A stretch of 43,472 bases of DNA. It comes from CAYZSU01 sp964480565. Lineage in GTDB: Bacteria; UBA10199; 2-02-FULL-44-16; JAAZCA01. The stretch's first letter is position 1. Every line of letters starts with the position of its first letter. Location: positions 1 to 43,472 of the forward strand of contig CAYZSU010000009.1 in assembly GCA_964480565.1 (NCBI GenBank). Direction: 5' to 3'. A model generated the notes under the pieces. It saw only the letters and a program-made list of their open reading frames with translations, searched no databases and was not told where the DNA came from. The translations under genes were made by a program, and so were the position numbers. This document shows positions 1 through 9,019 of the stretch, piece after piece.

Positions 1-116
1 CTAAATGTCCCTTCATCATTTTTAATTTTAAATCCACCATCATAATCTGACGCAGCCAATCCCATTACTGGGCTCATCATGGCTAGCATCGCAATCACTA
101 CAATCCATGTCCTCAT
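1..116 (-). CDS. N-terminal fragment of an exported, possibly porin-like protein (runs off the left edge)
   Basis: An ATG at 114-116 on the minus strand is preceded by AAGGAG with a 7-base spacer, so the start is well supported. The 38 visible residues begin MRTWIVVIAMLAMMSPVMG, a short signal peptide with a likely cut after LAA. They continue SDYDGGFKIKNDEGTF and then leave the window. A mature N-terminus of the type GGF-x-I-x-x-x-(D/E)G-x-F resembles phosphate-selective porins of the OprO/OprP type, which is an inference from very few residues. The gene is transcribed leftwards, in the same direction as its neighbour. The start and export signal are firm; the family is only suggested. Confidence 0.55.
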   Translation of the reverse strand, partial: MRTWIVVIAMLAMMSPVMGLAASDYDGGFKIKNDEGTF

Positions 117-234
117 CAATTTGCTCCTTTGCATATGATTAACATCCATATTAAAAAATATTATAAGACCTATAAAGTATCACCTGTCAATAATCAAGCA
201 TTATTTGACAGTAAATCAAAAAACCAAAAATAAA

Positions 235-1737
235 TTATTTCAGCGATATATATCCCGCACCATTTTCAAATGAAATCCGCTGGCTCGTGCCCAGCACACG
301 ACTGCTAAGCACCGTGCTTTCTCCCAACACCGCCGGCATTTGATCAAATGGCAATGGACAGGCTAAATTATCCATGCGTTCCACTAATACCATCTTCACC
401 AAATCCCAGCCAAATAGCTCACGCTGATCATCGGTTGTCATAAAATGCGCCTGCAAATCCGCATAATGCCCGGACTCATCAATTGATATACCCTGATAAT
501 CACCCATGGCACAGGCCAATGAATATTTCATATCCGCATCCATCACATGCAATTCCACGCGTCCAGCCTGGCTGGGCATGAGCGTATAGTCCAATTCATT
601 GACATTCAGTGTGGGCAATTCCTGCAAGCGAATCACCGATGAACTAAATGGCGTTGTCATCACACTTTGAAATGAAATATAGCCCTTATTATTGGTAAAT
701 ACTATTTTTTCACCAATAAGCGCACCAATGGCCACATCTTTTGTTTCGCCAATAAGTTCTGGCCCATTATCCGTTTGATAATACAATCCAATGCGCACCT
801 TAGTCGTCTCAACATCCGTATTTTCAAAATCAAAACAATCAAAAGCAAAACCCAGGGCTGCATACACGATATCCGAATAACGAATATGTGTCATCAATTC
901 ATCTGCTACCTGGCATTGATAGGATGACTCACCATCTTCAATACGATCTGCAAATAAATAGTATCGCCCCGCATCATCGCCTGCCCGATCATTTTCAAAA
1001 TATAATTTGTCCACAAATAATCCGGTGTTTAATGCAGGCGCCATGGATTGAATACGGCTATTTTCAGCATCACCTGATCGAAATACAACGGATGCACGAC
1101 CATTTTTCGCCCAAATGCGTTTTTCTAATAGATCATCAAACATAAACTCATCGGATATACCTGCAATATCATCGTCATCATCAATCGCACCCGGACATCC
1201 CTCGGAATCTTGCTCCACAAATACAATTTGAAACCGTGCCATATCCGATGGATGGTCCGCATCAATTTCACGAAATGGAATATCCAAATTTGCATAGACC
1301 ATACCAGGCAATGATACTCTGTGCATACCATCATCTATATGCGTACATGCCACATCTTTTCCAGTCGCAGCATCGCGCAAGTAAATGGAAAACTCACCTT
1401 CATTCACGTATTCATCACCCAAGCCGCCGTTAATATAGAATTGATCGACTTTCATTGCTTTGATTTCATTGATCGATAATAATGGCCCCTCGATGCTCGT
1501 AGTGCCAGATCCACCCCCACCACATGCATAAAGAGTCATTCCAATACTCATTATCATAATAAATATGGAGTTACTAAAAAAACCCCAGCATCGCTGTTTC
1601 CCGAACACCAGTGGCTCCTCATATACTCGCATACACTCTCCGGTTAGGGATTTACGGGAATCTACAGTCTGTGTATTTCTGAACAATCCCATAAAACATT
1701 TATTTTTCAATAGTCTCAATATACTGATTTGTCTCAT
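235..1737 (-). CDS. Large exported lipoprotein of unknown function with a polyglycine tag after the lipid cysteine
   Basis: No family was recognised. The ATG at 1735-1737 has GGAGG five bases upstream and gives about 500 aa. A second usable start is the ATG at 1630-1632, with GGAG five bases upstream. A hydrophobic run (FIMIMSIGMTLYAC) ends in a lipobox-like LYAC followed by GGGGSGT, so the protein is probably lipid-anchored. The mature part is acidic, rich in beta-type segments and has an Asp run (DDDDD near residue 195), like a secreted or cell-surface beta protein. About 35 residues between the first Met and the hydrophobic core are encoded by a fold-back repeat (1571-1689). Without them the N-terminus would be an ordinary lipoprotein signal. 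Function unknown. Confidence 0.7.
   Translation of the reverse strand: MRQISILRLLKNKCFMGLFRNTQTVDSRKSLTGECMRVYEEPLVFGKQRCWGFFSNSIFIMIMSIGMTLYACGGGGSGTTSIEGPLLSINEIKAMKVDQFYINGGLGDEYVNEGEFSIYLRDAATGKDVACTHIDDGMHRVSLPGMVYANLDIPFREIDADHPSDMARFQIVFVEQDSEGCPGAIDDDDDIAGISDEFMFDDLLEKRIWAKNGRASVVFRSGDAENSRIQSMAPALNTGLFVDKLYFENDRAGDDAGRYYLFADRIEDGESSYQCQVADELMTHIRYSDIVYAALGFAFDCFDFENTDVETTKVRIGLYYQTDNGPELIGETKDVAIGALIGEKIVFTNNKGYISFQSVMTTPFSSSVIRLQELPTLNVNELDYTLMPSQAGRVELHVMDADMKYSLACAMGDYQGISIDESGHYADLQAHFMTTDDQRELFGWDLVKMVLVERMDNLACPLPFDQMPAVLGESTVLSSRVLGTSQRISFENGAGYISLK
1571..1689 (-). repeat. Fold-back repeat D, lying in frame inside the lipoprotein leader
   Basis: Read on the minus strand, this stretch begins TGTTCAGAAATACACAG, has a centre GTGTATGCGAGTATATG, and ends GCTGGGGTTTTTTTAGTAAC. 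The two arms are imperfectly complementary; TTCCCG on one side matches CGGGAA on the other. The layout (TGTTCA end, centre with a GTATNCGAGTATA core, opposite arm ending in a T run) resembles repeats A, B and C, but the arms are well diverged. It separates the strong ribosome binding site and ATG of the 235-1737 gene from its hydrophobic export segment and keeps the frame open. Membership in the same repeat family is an inference. Confidence 0.45.
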
Positions 1738-1852
1738 CCTGTCCTCCAATGTGATCGGATCATAGCATAGTTTTTATGGGAGTTAAACCGATAACATTTT
1801 TTAAATTATTATCACTGATCAGCATATTCTATATCAATGCTGTTTAAGGGTG

Positions 1853-1998
1853 TGTTCAAAAATGTTCAGATTGCTTGAGCCTCTATCGAATTACTAGCGG
1901 ACAGCAAATCCAATGAAATAATATACATACAAGCATATAACCGAATTGAATTTATTGGACAATGCTGAAATTGGGCATTTTTAAAGAGCGCTCCCTTT
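1853..1998. repeat. Intergenic fold-back repeat A, abutting the uvrB stop codon
   Basis: The segment starts TGTTCAAAAATGTTCAGATT, contains ACAGCAAATCCAATGAAATA, then the centre ATACATACAAGCATAT, then ACCGAATTGAATTTATTGG, and ends AAGAGCGCTCCCTTTAA. The inner arms (CAAATCCAAT against ATTGAATTTATTGG) are roughly complementary. The same ordered blocks recur at 26985-27218 and 39258-39374. The right end touches the uvrB stop codon (1997-1999), so the RNA hairpin could affect uvrB termination or mRNA 3-prime stability. No U-tract follows it. Confidence 0.65.
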
Positions 1999-3982
1999 AA
2001 GGAGTAAGTCCTAGATCAACAGACTCCAACTCATAAATACGATCTCGAATTTCAGCTGCATCCTCAAATTTCAACTCATTGGCTGCGCGTATCATTTGTT
2101 TTCGCAGTGATGATACTGTTTTTTTAAGCTGCGCAGGTGATAATGATTTTTCCGGTATATTGACAGACACATAATCGGATTCAAAAAGTGTATTCATGGG
2201 ATTTGTAATTTCTTTTTGAATGCTCTCCGGCGTAATGCCATGATCATCATTATACTGTTCCTGCAATTGCCGACGCCGTGACGTTTCGTCAATAGCATGT
2301 GCCATGGCGGTTGTTATCTTATCCGCATATAAAATCACGCGACCATTAATATGCCTGGCTGCCCGGCCAAATGTTTGAATCAGCGATCGCGTGGATCGTA
2401 AAAATCCTTCACGATCCGCATCTAAAATTGCAACCAATCCCACTTCCGGTAAGTCCAATCCCTCGCGAAGCAAATTAATGCCGATCAACACATCAAATGT
2501 TCCTAAGCGAAGCGCATGCAGAATTTCAATGCGCTCCAGCGAATCAATATCCGAATGCAAATAGCGCGCACGCACACCCTTGGCATCAAAAAACTCAGCC
2601 AATTGTTCGGACATGCGTTTGGTAAGCGTTGTAATGAGCACGCGCTCATTTTGTGCAACCGCACGCTGAATTTCCAAATACAAATCATCAACCTGACCCG
2701 TTGTTGACCGCACTTCTGTACATGGATCCATTAAACCCGTGGGTCGAATGACCTGTTCAACAACTTCCCCATGCGTCGCTGTTAATTCATAATCCGCAGG
2801 CGTCGCAGAGACATAAATTACTTGATGAATTTTTTTCTCAAATTCATCAAATTGCAATGGTCGATTATCAAGCGCAGATGGCAATCGAAATCCATAGTCC
2901 ACCAATGTTTGTTTGCGCGAACGATCGCCATGATACATACCTCCCACTTGAGACACTGTAATATGACTTTCATCGATCATCATTAGAAAATCATTTGGAA
3001 AGTATTCAAGCAGCGTGGGCGGTGCCATGCCGGATGGGCGACCAGTGAGATATCTGGAATAATTTTCAATACCTTTGCAGACACCCATTTCTTCAATCAT
3101 TTCCAAATCAAATCGTGTGCGCTGTTCAATACGTGCACGTTCTAAAGGTTGATCATTTATATGAAAATAATCGATGCGTGCATTTAATTCATCGCGAATA
3201 TGCCCAATTGATGATTTTAATTGCTCCTTTGGCATAACAAAATGACTGCCTGGAAAAATCAGGCATTCCTCCAAGACACCCAACACACAACCGGTTAATG
3301 AATCGATTTCAAAAATATCGGAAATCTCATCGCCAAAAAATTCCAAACGCACTGCCTTCGCATCTTCATATACAGGGATAATATCCACATGTTCCCCGCG
3401 CACGCGAAATGTACCGCGCTGAAAATCCACATCATTGCGTTTATATTGAATGTCAATTAACCGGGCAAGCAATGACTGACGATCCATAGTCAGCCCTTTT
3501 TGAACGGAAAGGAGCATACCATGATAGGCTTCTGGACTCCCAAGCCCATAAATACAGGACACACTTGCCACGATAATAACATCTTTACGAGTCAATAATG
3601 CATGCGTCGCACTGTGACGCAACCGATCAATGCGATCATTGATACTGGAATCTTTTTCTATATAAGCATCTTGCGCAGGCAAATAAGCTTCCGGCTGATA
3701 ATAATCATAATAGCTGACAAAATATTCAACTGCATTATCCGGAAACAGGGATTTAAACTCCGCATATAATTGCGCAGCCAAGGTCTTATTGGGTGCAATA
3801 ACCAATGTGGGCATATTCACATTGGCAATGACATTGGCCATAGTAAATGTTTTACCAGAGCCAGTCACACCCAATAATACTTGTGATTTCTTTCCTGAAT
3901 TTATGCCATCTGTTAGCTGGGCAATCGCTTGCGGCTGATCGCCGCATGGAGAAAATTGAGTGGATAGCGTAAATAGGGTCAT
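1997..3982 (-). CDS. uvrB: Excinuclease ABC subunit B (UvrB)
   Basis: UvrB is the damage-verifying helicase of nucleotide excision repair. It is loaded by UvrA and recruits UvrC to make the dual incision. At 661 aa the protein has the usual length. Walker A GVTGSGKT lies at about residues 38-45. The damage-binding beta-hairpin region YYDYYQPEAYLP lies near 90-105. Helicase motifs include DESH, the SATP motif and the late QTFGRAARH motif. A C-terminal UVR domain (KQMIRAANELKFEDAAEIRDRI type) contacts UvrC. The ATG overlaps the cysS stop as ATGA, so the two genes are translationally coupled. All key motifs look intact. The 3-prime end meets repeat A rather than a classical terminator. Confidence 0.98.
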   Translation of the reverse strand: MTLFTLSTQFSPCGDQPQAIAQLTDGINSGKKSQVLLGVTGSGKTFTMANVIANVNMPTLVIAPNKTLAAQLYAEFKSLFPDNAVEYFVSYYDYYQPEAYLPAQDAYIEKDSSINDRIDRLRHSATHALLTRKDVIIVASVSCIYGLGSPEAYHGMLLSVQKGLTMDRQSLLARLIDIQYKRNDVDFQRGTFRVRGEHVDIIPVYEDAKAVRLEFFGDEISDIFEIDSLTGCVLGVLEECLIFPGSHFVMPKEQLKSSIGHIRDELNARIDYFHINDQPLERARIEQRTRFDLEMIEEMGVCKGIENYSRYLTGRPSGMAPPTLLEYFPNDFLMMIDESHITVSQVGGMYHGDRSRKQTLVDYGFRLPSALDNRPLQFDEFEKKIHQVIYVSATPADYELTATHGEVVEQVIRPTGLMDPCTEVRSTTGQVDDLYLEIQRAVAQNERVLITTLTKRMSEQLAEFFDAKGVRARYLHSDIDSLERIEILHALRLGTFDVLIGINLLREGLDLPEVGLVAILDADREGFLRSTRSLIQTFGRAARHINGRVILYADKITTAMAHAIDETSRRRQLQEQYNDDHGITPESIQKEITNPMNTLFESDYVSVNIPEKSLSPAQLKKTVSSLRKQMIRAANELKFEDAAEIRDRIYELESVDLGLTP

Positions 3983-5457
3983 GTTTTATATTGCCACTTC
4001 GTTTCACCGCCTGGCAAATCCTTTATCTCAACACCTTTATTTAAAAGCTCATCTCGGATTTGATCTGCTGTTGCAAAATCATGGTTTACGCGCGCTTGTT
4101 TTCGTTGATGAATATAGCGTTCAATATCATCCTCAGTAATTTTAGCAGATACCTGTGCCCGAACTTGCAAGCGCTGTTTATATTCCATAGGTTTTAAACC
4201 AAATAAACCCAATACATCGCTGACCATCTGTTGAATTGCTGTAATGCGCAAAACAACCCAACCTGTAAAATTCGATGCATTAATGCCAATATCATCTAAG
4301 TATCTATTTAATGCGCGAATCAATTCAAAGACATAGCCAATGGCTTGTGCAGAATTAAAATCACTATTCATGGCACAGGTAAATTCATCATCGAATTTAT
4401 CAATCAATAATTTTAACTCCCGCGCACTGTCACTATCATCGGCTATATCACTTGCTGCTTTGCCAGGGTGAAATTGATATAATCGACTCAATGTATCGTA
4501 GTATCGATCCAACGATACAGCGGCACGCTGCATCGTATCATTCGTATAGTCAATAGGAGACCGATAATGATTGGATAGCAAAAACAACCGAATGGCTTCC
4601 GCATCATAGGCAGACAATAAATCCCTGATCGTCGTAAAATTTCCCAAAGACTTACTCATTTTTTCAGCATTGATATTCACAAATCCATTATGCATCCAAT
4701 AGTGTACAAAATCATGCGGACACGCGCCTTCTGCCTGAGCAATTTCATTTTCATGATGCGGAAAAATAAGATCACGCCCGCCTCCATGAATATCAAAAGG
4801 CTGTCCCAAAATTTGCGTACTCATAGCTGAACACTCGATATGCCAACCCGGCCGTCCATTGCCCCATGGTGACGGCCAAAAGGGCTCATCCTCTTTGGCC
4901 TTTTTCCAAAGTGCAAAGTCCAAGGGATCTTTTTTATTCTTATCCACATTAATGCGCACACCTGATTCCAAATCTTCAATATTTTTTCCAGATAATTTTC
5001 CATACCCAGAAAATTCACGTACCGCATAAAACACATTCCCATCCGCTTCATATGCCTTGCCTGTAGAAATCAATATGTCAATCATTTGAATCATGGCATC
5101 GATATTATCCGTAGCCTTTGGTGTATGTGTCGGAGACAATACGTTTAATTGCCCCATATCATCATTATATTCATTGATGTATTGCTCTGCGATATCCTTC
5201 CAATTACGATTTTCATTCATTGCGCGTTGAATGATTTTATCATCAATATCTGTAAAATTTTTCACATAGGTCACATCAAATTTTAAATATTTCAAATATC
5301 GAAAAACCATATCAAAAACAACAGCACCACGCGCATGCCCTAAATGACAGGCATCGTAGGCAGTAATACCACAAACATACATGCCTACATGCGGTGAATG
5401 AATGGGCATAAACTCCTCTTCTTGACCCGTTAATGTATTGAATAATTTTAATGTCAT
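3979..5457 (-). CDS. cysS: Cysteinyl-tRNA synthetase
   Basis: CysS charges tRNA-Cys in the cytoplasm; it is a class I synthetase of 492 aa, typical for the family. The HIGH-type motif appears as HLGH at about residues 38-41 and KMSKS lies near 266-270, followed by SLGNF. The zinc ligands expected in CysRS are visible: Cys29 in MYVCGITAYD, the Cys of IECSAMS, and the His pair in FPHHENE. The start has GAGGTGA upstream. The gene overlaps uvrB by four bases (ATGA) and follows the membrane carrier after a 110-bp gap holding a strong hairpin (5521-5552). carD, ispD, ispF and cysS are close together here, as in many delta-type proteobacteria. Confidence 0.98.
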   Translation of the reverse strand: MTLKLFNTLTGQEEEFMPIHSPHVGMYVCGITAYDACHLGHARGAVVFDMVFRYLKYLKFDVTYVKNFTDIDDKIIQRAMNENRNWKDIAEQYINEYNDDMGQLNVLSPTHTPKATDNIDAMIQMIDILISTGKAYEADGNVFYAVREFSGYGKLSGKNIEDLESGVRINVDKNKKDPLDFALWKKAKEDEPFWPSPWGNGRPGWHIECSAMSTQILGQPFDIHGGGRDLIFPHHENEIAQAEGACPHDFVHYWMHNGFVNINAEKMSKSLGNFTTIRDLLSAYDAEAIRLFLLSNHYRSPIDYTNDTMQRAAVSLDRYYDTLSRLYQFHPGKAASDIADDSDSARELKLLIDKFDDEFTCAMNSDFNSAQAIGYVFELIRALNRYLDDIGINASNFTGWVVLRITAIQQMVSDVLGLFGLKPMEYKQRLQVRAQVSAKITEDDIERYIHQRKQARVNHDFATADQIRDELLNKGVEIKDLPGGETKWQYKT

Positions 5458-5520
5458 AACTCACCTCTATTTTTAAGGGATTGGCTACACCCCCATCTTG
5501 CTTGCAATGCTCAGCTTAAG

Positions 5521-5552
5521 TAGATTTCTATGGACAAATCCATAGGAATCTA
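5521..5552. other. Long hairpin between the carrier gene and cysS
   Basis: TAGATTTCTATGGA (5521-5534) and TCCATAGGAATCTA (5539-5552) pair over 14 positions, with one G-T-type mismatch and a CAAA loop. No T-run follows on either strand, so it is not a standard intrinsic terminator. In the minus-strand transcript it lies after the carrier stop and about 65 bases before the cysS start. It could protect mRNA ends or separate expression of the two genes; that role is inferred. Confidence 0.6.
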
Positions 5553-5567
5553 TTGTGAAACTACCAA

Positions 5568-6857
5568 TTATTTACCAACATAATATGATTTTAGTTCATC
5601 CTTACGACTGCTTTGCTTGCGAAATCGTTTTGCAACAACCACTGCCAATGCGATCCAAATGACTACCAATGCCAATGCGATCCAAATTGCAATATGCATA
5701 ATATGATAGGCGCCCAATACAATCAGCCCAACAGATGCAATGGCTTTGGCAAAACGATAATTAAACATATCAACAACCGACTTACCCGCTGTTTTTTCCT
5801 CATAATTCAATGGAATATAAAGCATTTCTTTGGCTACACGAAAAACCGTATAATCAAATGCCCGCGCGGCAATCACCACGCCTGCAATCACAATAAATAT
5901 TGGAAAAATAGAATATGCAATAATACCTGATCCCAAAATAATTGGAATGCTCATAATTGTAATTGGCACACATACAATGCGCAGTATAATACCCACACTA
6001 GAATGTAGTATAGGCGTACACATATTCAAAATACTATATAAGCGCCCAATCATACTGGTTCGTTCATCTGTGATGGGATAGGCAATTTCAAGTGCGGTAT
6101 TAAACTCATAGTCCAGCAAACTCATGATAAGTCGAAATAGTATCATAAATAATAGGACAAATAGCAGATAACGACTATTTAGCACGATCCGACATGCATT
6201 GACAATGCTACCTGTTTTTTCCTTGATGCATAATGGAATCAATGACTTATCTTTTCTTGAGAATAATACTGCCGCCCACCAATTGCATGTCAGCAAAGGA
6301 ACACCGCACCAAATCATAGTCTCTGTACCAATCATTCCCGCCAAATTACTAACCAACGCCCCACCCAGCATCGCGGTCAATGCTGCCACAACACCCAATA
6401 AACCATATGTCCATCTAGCAGTACGAATGGGAAAGACGCTATTACAATAGGAATAGTAAATTTCAACCAAAACGACCATGTAAATATCTTTAAATACATA
6501 TAATGCATAATGAATATATGGCACCTTGTAATTGATAGCGATTACAAACAAACCTAAGAGCAATGCGCTAATTAATGATACAATACCATAGAGTCGAAAT
6601 AAATTCCATTTAGTCAGCATTGGATTGTATAAAATCACAGTAATTAGCATTGCGATGCCCACATATAACCACGCATATGGCAGAGATCTACTGCCGTGAA
6701 CTTCTAAGAATAGTGAATCCACTGCAGCTCTTGTAAAACTATAAGCCAACATCAAAAAAAATACACATAATGACAGATACATAATGCGTCGTCGTTTCAC
6801 CATTGAGTCCATGGGAGAATGCTCATTTTGTGGCTCACATTGTTGATCGTTGGACAT
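5568..6857 (-). CDS. Polytopic membrane carrier, MFS-fold, possibly related to NTP/NDP exchangers
   Basis: The protein has 429 aa and about 11-12 hydrophobic spans. It starts with a hydrophilic N-terminus (MSNDQQCEPQNEHSPMDS) and has a basic loop KRRRIMY before the first span. The sequence FTRAAVDSLFLEVHGSRSLPYAWLYVG near residues 40-70 recalls the first helices of ATP/ADP-translocase-like (Npt/Tlc) proteins and their MFS relatives in free-living bacteria. It is shorter than true Npt proteins (about 500 aa), so the substrate is open. A clear site GGAGGTGATGT precedes the ATG. It lies between ispF and cysS on the same strand, an unusual place for a transporter. Membrane transport is well supported; the nucleotide link is a guess. 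Confidence 0.55.
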   Translation of the reverse strand: MSNDQQCEPQNEHSPMDSMVKRRRIMYLSLCVFFLMLAYSFTRAAVDSLFLEVHGSRSLPYAWLYVGIAMLITVILYNPMLTKWNLFRLYGIVSLISALLLGLFVIAINYKVPYIHYALYVFKDIYMVVLVEIYYSYCNSVFPIRTARWTYGLLGVVAALTAMLGGALVSNLAGMIGTETMIWCGVPLLTCNWWAAVLFSRKDKSLIPLCIKEKTGSIVNACRIVLNSRYLLFVLLFMILFRLIMSLLDYEFNTALEIAYPITDERTSMIGRLYSILNMCTPILHSSVGIILRIVCVPITIMSIPIILGSGIIAYSIFPIFIVIAGVVIAARAFDYTVFRVAKEMLYIPLNYEEKTAGKSVVDMFNYRFAKAIASVGLIVLGAYHIMHIAIWIALALVVIWIALAVVVAKRFRKQSSRKDELKSYYVGK

Positions 6858-6943
6858 ACATCACCTCCACTGCATAGACTTAAATTGCCATAAAAAATAA
6901 TAATCGTTGATAAATTGCATGCTAATTTAGATGCTGTTCAAAA

Positions 6944-7444
6944 CTATTTTTCCGAACACGGCATTGCATTTACTGCCAATAATACAATGGCTTGCGTACT
7001 AATGGCTTTTTCATGCCCCACAGCATCCATTTTTTCATGGGTTCTGGCTTTAACACTTATCTGTGACATATCCACTTCACATAGCGATGCAATGCATTCG
7101 CGCATCTGTGATATAAATGGCTTCATCTTTGGCCATTGCGCAATAATATTGCTGTCAATATTACTGACAATCCATCCGCGATCATGAATCATTTGTATAA
7201 CATGCGACAGCAATTGCGTACTATTGGCATCTTTATATCGCATATCTGTATCAGGAAAATGTGTCCCTATATCGCCTAATGCCAAGGCTCCTAAACACGC
7301 ATCTGAAATAGCGTGCAATAATGCATCGCCATCCGAATGCGCGCTTAATCCCTTATGATGCGGAATTTGAATACCCCCCAAAATTAATGGACGACCATCC
7401 ACTAATTCATGAATATCAAACCCCAAGCCAATGCGCATACTCAT
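6944..7444 (-). CDS. ispF: 2-C-methyl-D-erythritol 2,4-cyclodiphosphate synthase (IspF)
   Basis: IspF makes the cyclic diphosphate MEcPP from CDP-methylerythritol phosphate, the fifth step of the MEP isoprenoid pathway. The protein has 166 aa, a normal length. The metal-binding D-x-H is visible as GFDIHEL at residues 8-14, followed by GLSAHSDGDALLHAISDACLGA and GDIGTHFPDTD, hallmark segments of the family. The KARTHEKMDAVG segment near the C-terminus is the usual nucleotide-contact region. The ATG overlaps the ispD stop (ATGA), so the two are coupled. An alternative ATG two codons later (MRIGLGF) is equally close to the family start. Confidence 0.97.
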   Translation of the reverse strand: MSMRIGLGFDIHELVDGRPLILGGIQIPHHKGLSAHSDGDALLHAISDACLGALALGDIGTHFPDTDMRYKDANSTQLLSHVIQMIHDRGWIVSNIDSNIIAQWPKMKPFISQMRECIASLCEVDMSQISVKARTHEKMDAVGHEKAISTQAIVLLAVNAMPCSEK

Positions 7445-8136
7445 AATTGAGTCCTTTGTTTTAATATCGCATCTGCAATTATTAGATCACCTGGCATTGT
7501 AATTTTCATATTGCAATTATCGCCTGGCACAATAAACACAGAATGGCCCAAACGCTCCACAATAGAGGCCTCATCTGTTCCAATAAATCCATCCACATGC
7601 GCTCGATTCATTGCATCTTGAAGCAATTGATAATTAAACGCCTGAGGCGTACCTGCCCGCCATAAAATAGAGCGATCCAGTGTATTGGTGATTTTTAAAT
7701 TATGATCCACTTGCTTGACTGTTTCCACAATGGGATCTGCCACAATACACGCCCCATGCTCGCGTGCAGTGTCAATTAATCGATCAATTATATCATGGGT
7801 AATAAATGGCCGAACACCATCGTGAATCAATACAATCATTGTATCCGATGATGCTGCTTTTAGGCCATTGGCCACAGAATCCTGGCGAATTTTTCCACCC
7901 GAAACGACCTGTATTGGCCGATCAAATGAATATGGCGATATAATATCATTATAAAAATGCATATCTCTGCCTGGCTCCACAACACAGATAATATCTGAAA
8001 TTTGAGAATGCGTGCAGAATTGCATTAATGTCCAATAAATAATAGGACGGCCATTCATATGTAAATACTGCTTGGGACATGAACTACCCATACGCTTTCC
8101 AATACCTGCTGCCGCAATAATAGCTGTAATTTTCAT
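7441..8136 (-). CDS. ispD: 2-C-methyl-D-erythritol 4-phosphate cytidylyltransferase (IspD)
   Basis: IspD couples CTP to methylerythritol phosphate, the third MEP-pathway step. The 231-aa length is typical. The N-terminal nucleotide-binding signature AAAGIGKRMGSSCPKQYL is intact at about residues 8-25. IHDGVRPFI and GTDEASIVE are the expected substrate-binding segments. No good Shine-Dalgarno is seen at the ATG. It is followed directly by ispF with a four-base overlap. carD lies upstream on the same strand with a terminator between them (8216-8241), so ispDF probably has its own promoter in 8137-8215. Confidence 0.97.
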   Translation of the reverse strand: MKITAIIAAAGIGKRMGSSCPKQYLHMNGRPIIYWTLMQFCTHSQISDIICVVEPGRDMHFYNDIISPYSFDRPIQVVSGGKIRQDSVANGLKAASSDTMIVLIHDGVRPFITHDIIDRLIDTAREHGACIVADPIVETVKQVDHNLKITNTLDRSILWRAGTPQAFNYQLLQDAMNRAHVDGFIGTDEASIVERLGHSVFIVPGDNCNMKITMPGDLIIADAILKQRTQL

Positions 8137-8215
8137 GATATAAGGTCATAAAGGAGCCTCTGATTTAGATCAAGTAAAATTAGACATAGAATTGCCCTCA
8201 AAATGCCCATTATAT

Positions 8216-8241
8216 ATAAAAAGCCCACCATTAGGTGGGCT
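8216..8241 (-). terminator. Intrinsic terminator of carD
   Basis: On the minus strand, AGCCCACC (8241-8234) pairs perfectly with GGTGGGCT (8229-8222) around a TAAT loop and is followed by TTTTTAT. It lies about 30 bases after the carD stop. Stem, loop and U-tract are all textbook. Confidence 0.9.
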
Positions 8242-8272
8242 AATATGATAGCAATAATCGGTTAAATTAACT

Positions 8273-8785
8273 TTATTCGTCAAAAATTTCATCAATCTCT
8301 TCTGCCAATTCCAACTCATCCATACCTTGAGCTATTGCTAATTCTTTAATGATCAACACACGTGCAGTATCTAACATTTTACGCTCACCAAAGGATAATT
8401 CTTTCTCATAGCGAAGCACCATTAAATCACGCAATACTTCCGCAATTTCATATATTGACCCTGTTTTAATTTTATCCATATATTCACGATAACGGCGATT
8501 CCAAGTTTGCTCATTGATGGAAATATCTCGTTCATGCAAAATAGCATAGACAATATCCACTTCACTGGAGTTAATAACTTCACGAAGACCCACATTCCGA
8601 ACATTATTTGTAGGCACCATGATGGTCATTCCTGTATCGATAATTTTTAGAATATAAAATTTATGCGTATTGCCTGCAATTTCTCTTTCTTCAATTTTAT
8701 CTACCTTGCCAACTCCATGAGCAGGATATACAGCCACATCACCCACTTTAAATTCCTTATTTAGTGCTGATCGACTCCCTGACAT
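8273..8785 (-). CDS. carD: CarD/CdnL-family RNA polymerase-binding regulator
   Basis: CarD-type proteins bind the RNA polymerase beta subunit and stabilise open complexes at promoters such as those for rRNA. The 170-aa protein has the expected layout: an N-terminal RNAP-interacting domain starting FKVGDVAVYPAHGVGKVDKIEER (residues about 12-34), then an alpha-helical DNA-binding domain with WNRRYREYMDKIKTG and LSFGERKMLDTARVLIIKELA. The C-terminus is acidic (EELAEEIDEIFDE-like). AGGAGGGG precedes the ATG. A good sigma-70 promoter lies at 8859-8888 and a terminator at 8216-8241, so it is probably a single-gene unit. Confidence 0.95.
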   Translation of the reverse strand: MSGSRSALNKEFKVGDVAVYPAHGVGKVDKIEEREIAGNTHKFYILKIIDTGMTIMVPTNNVRNVGLREVINSSEVDIVYAILHERDISINEQTWNRRYREYMDKIKTGSIYEIAEVLRDLMVLRYEKELSFGERKMLDTARVLIIKELAIAQGMDELELAEEIDEIFDE

Positions 8786-8858
8786 GTCCCCTCCTAGTTT
8801 TCAATATTATTATATTATTTATAATTAGTAAAAAATAACCTTTTATACCGTGATTGGC

Positions 8859-8888
8859 TTTATACCACACCAATCCAAAACCCGTCAA
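8859..8888 (-). promoter_or_regulatory. Sigma-70-type promoter of carD
   Basis: Minus-strand TTGACG (8888-8883), an 18-base spacer and TATAAA (8864-8859), preceded by TGG in the extended -10 position. It lies about 75 bases upstream of the carD ATG, and no other gene lies between. This prediction is by eye against the consensus. Confidence 0.6.
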
Positions 8889-9019
8889 CTTGTAACACTA
8901 TGTTTTTTAATATCTTTTTTCTTTTCGAACCGTTCTCATCACTTCGTTGAGCTCCCACTATAACACATACAACGTGTCCTATTGAAAAATAAGAGGAAAT
9001 CTCTTTTTCACAGGTCGAC

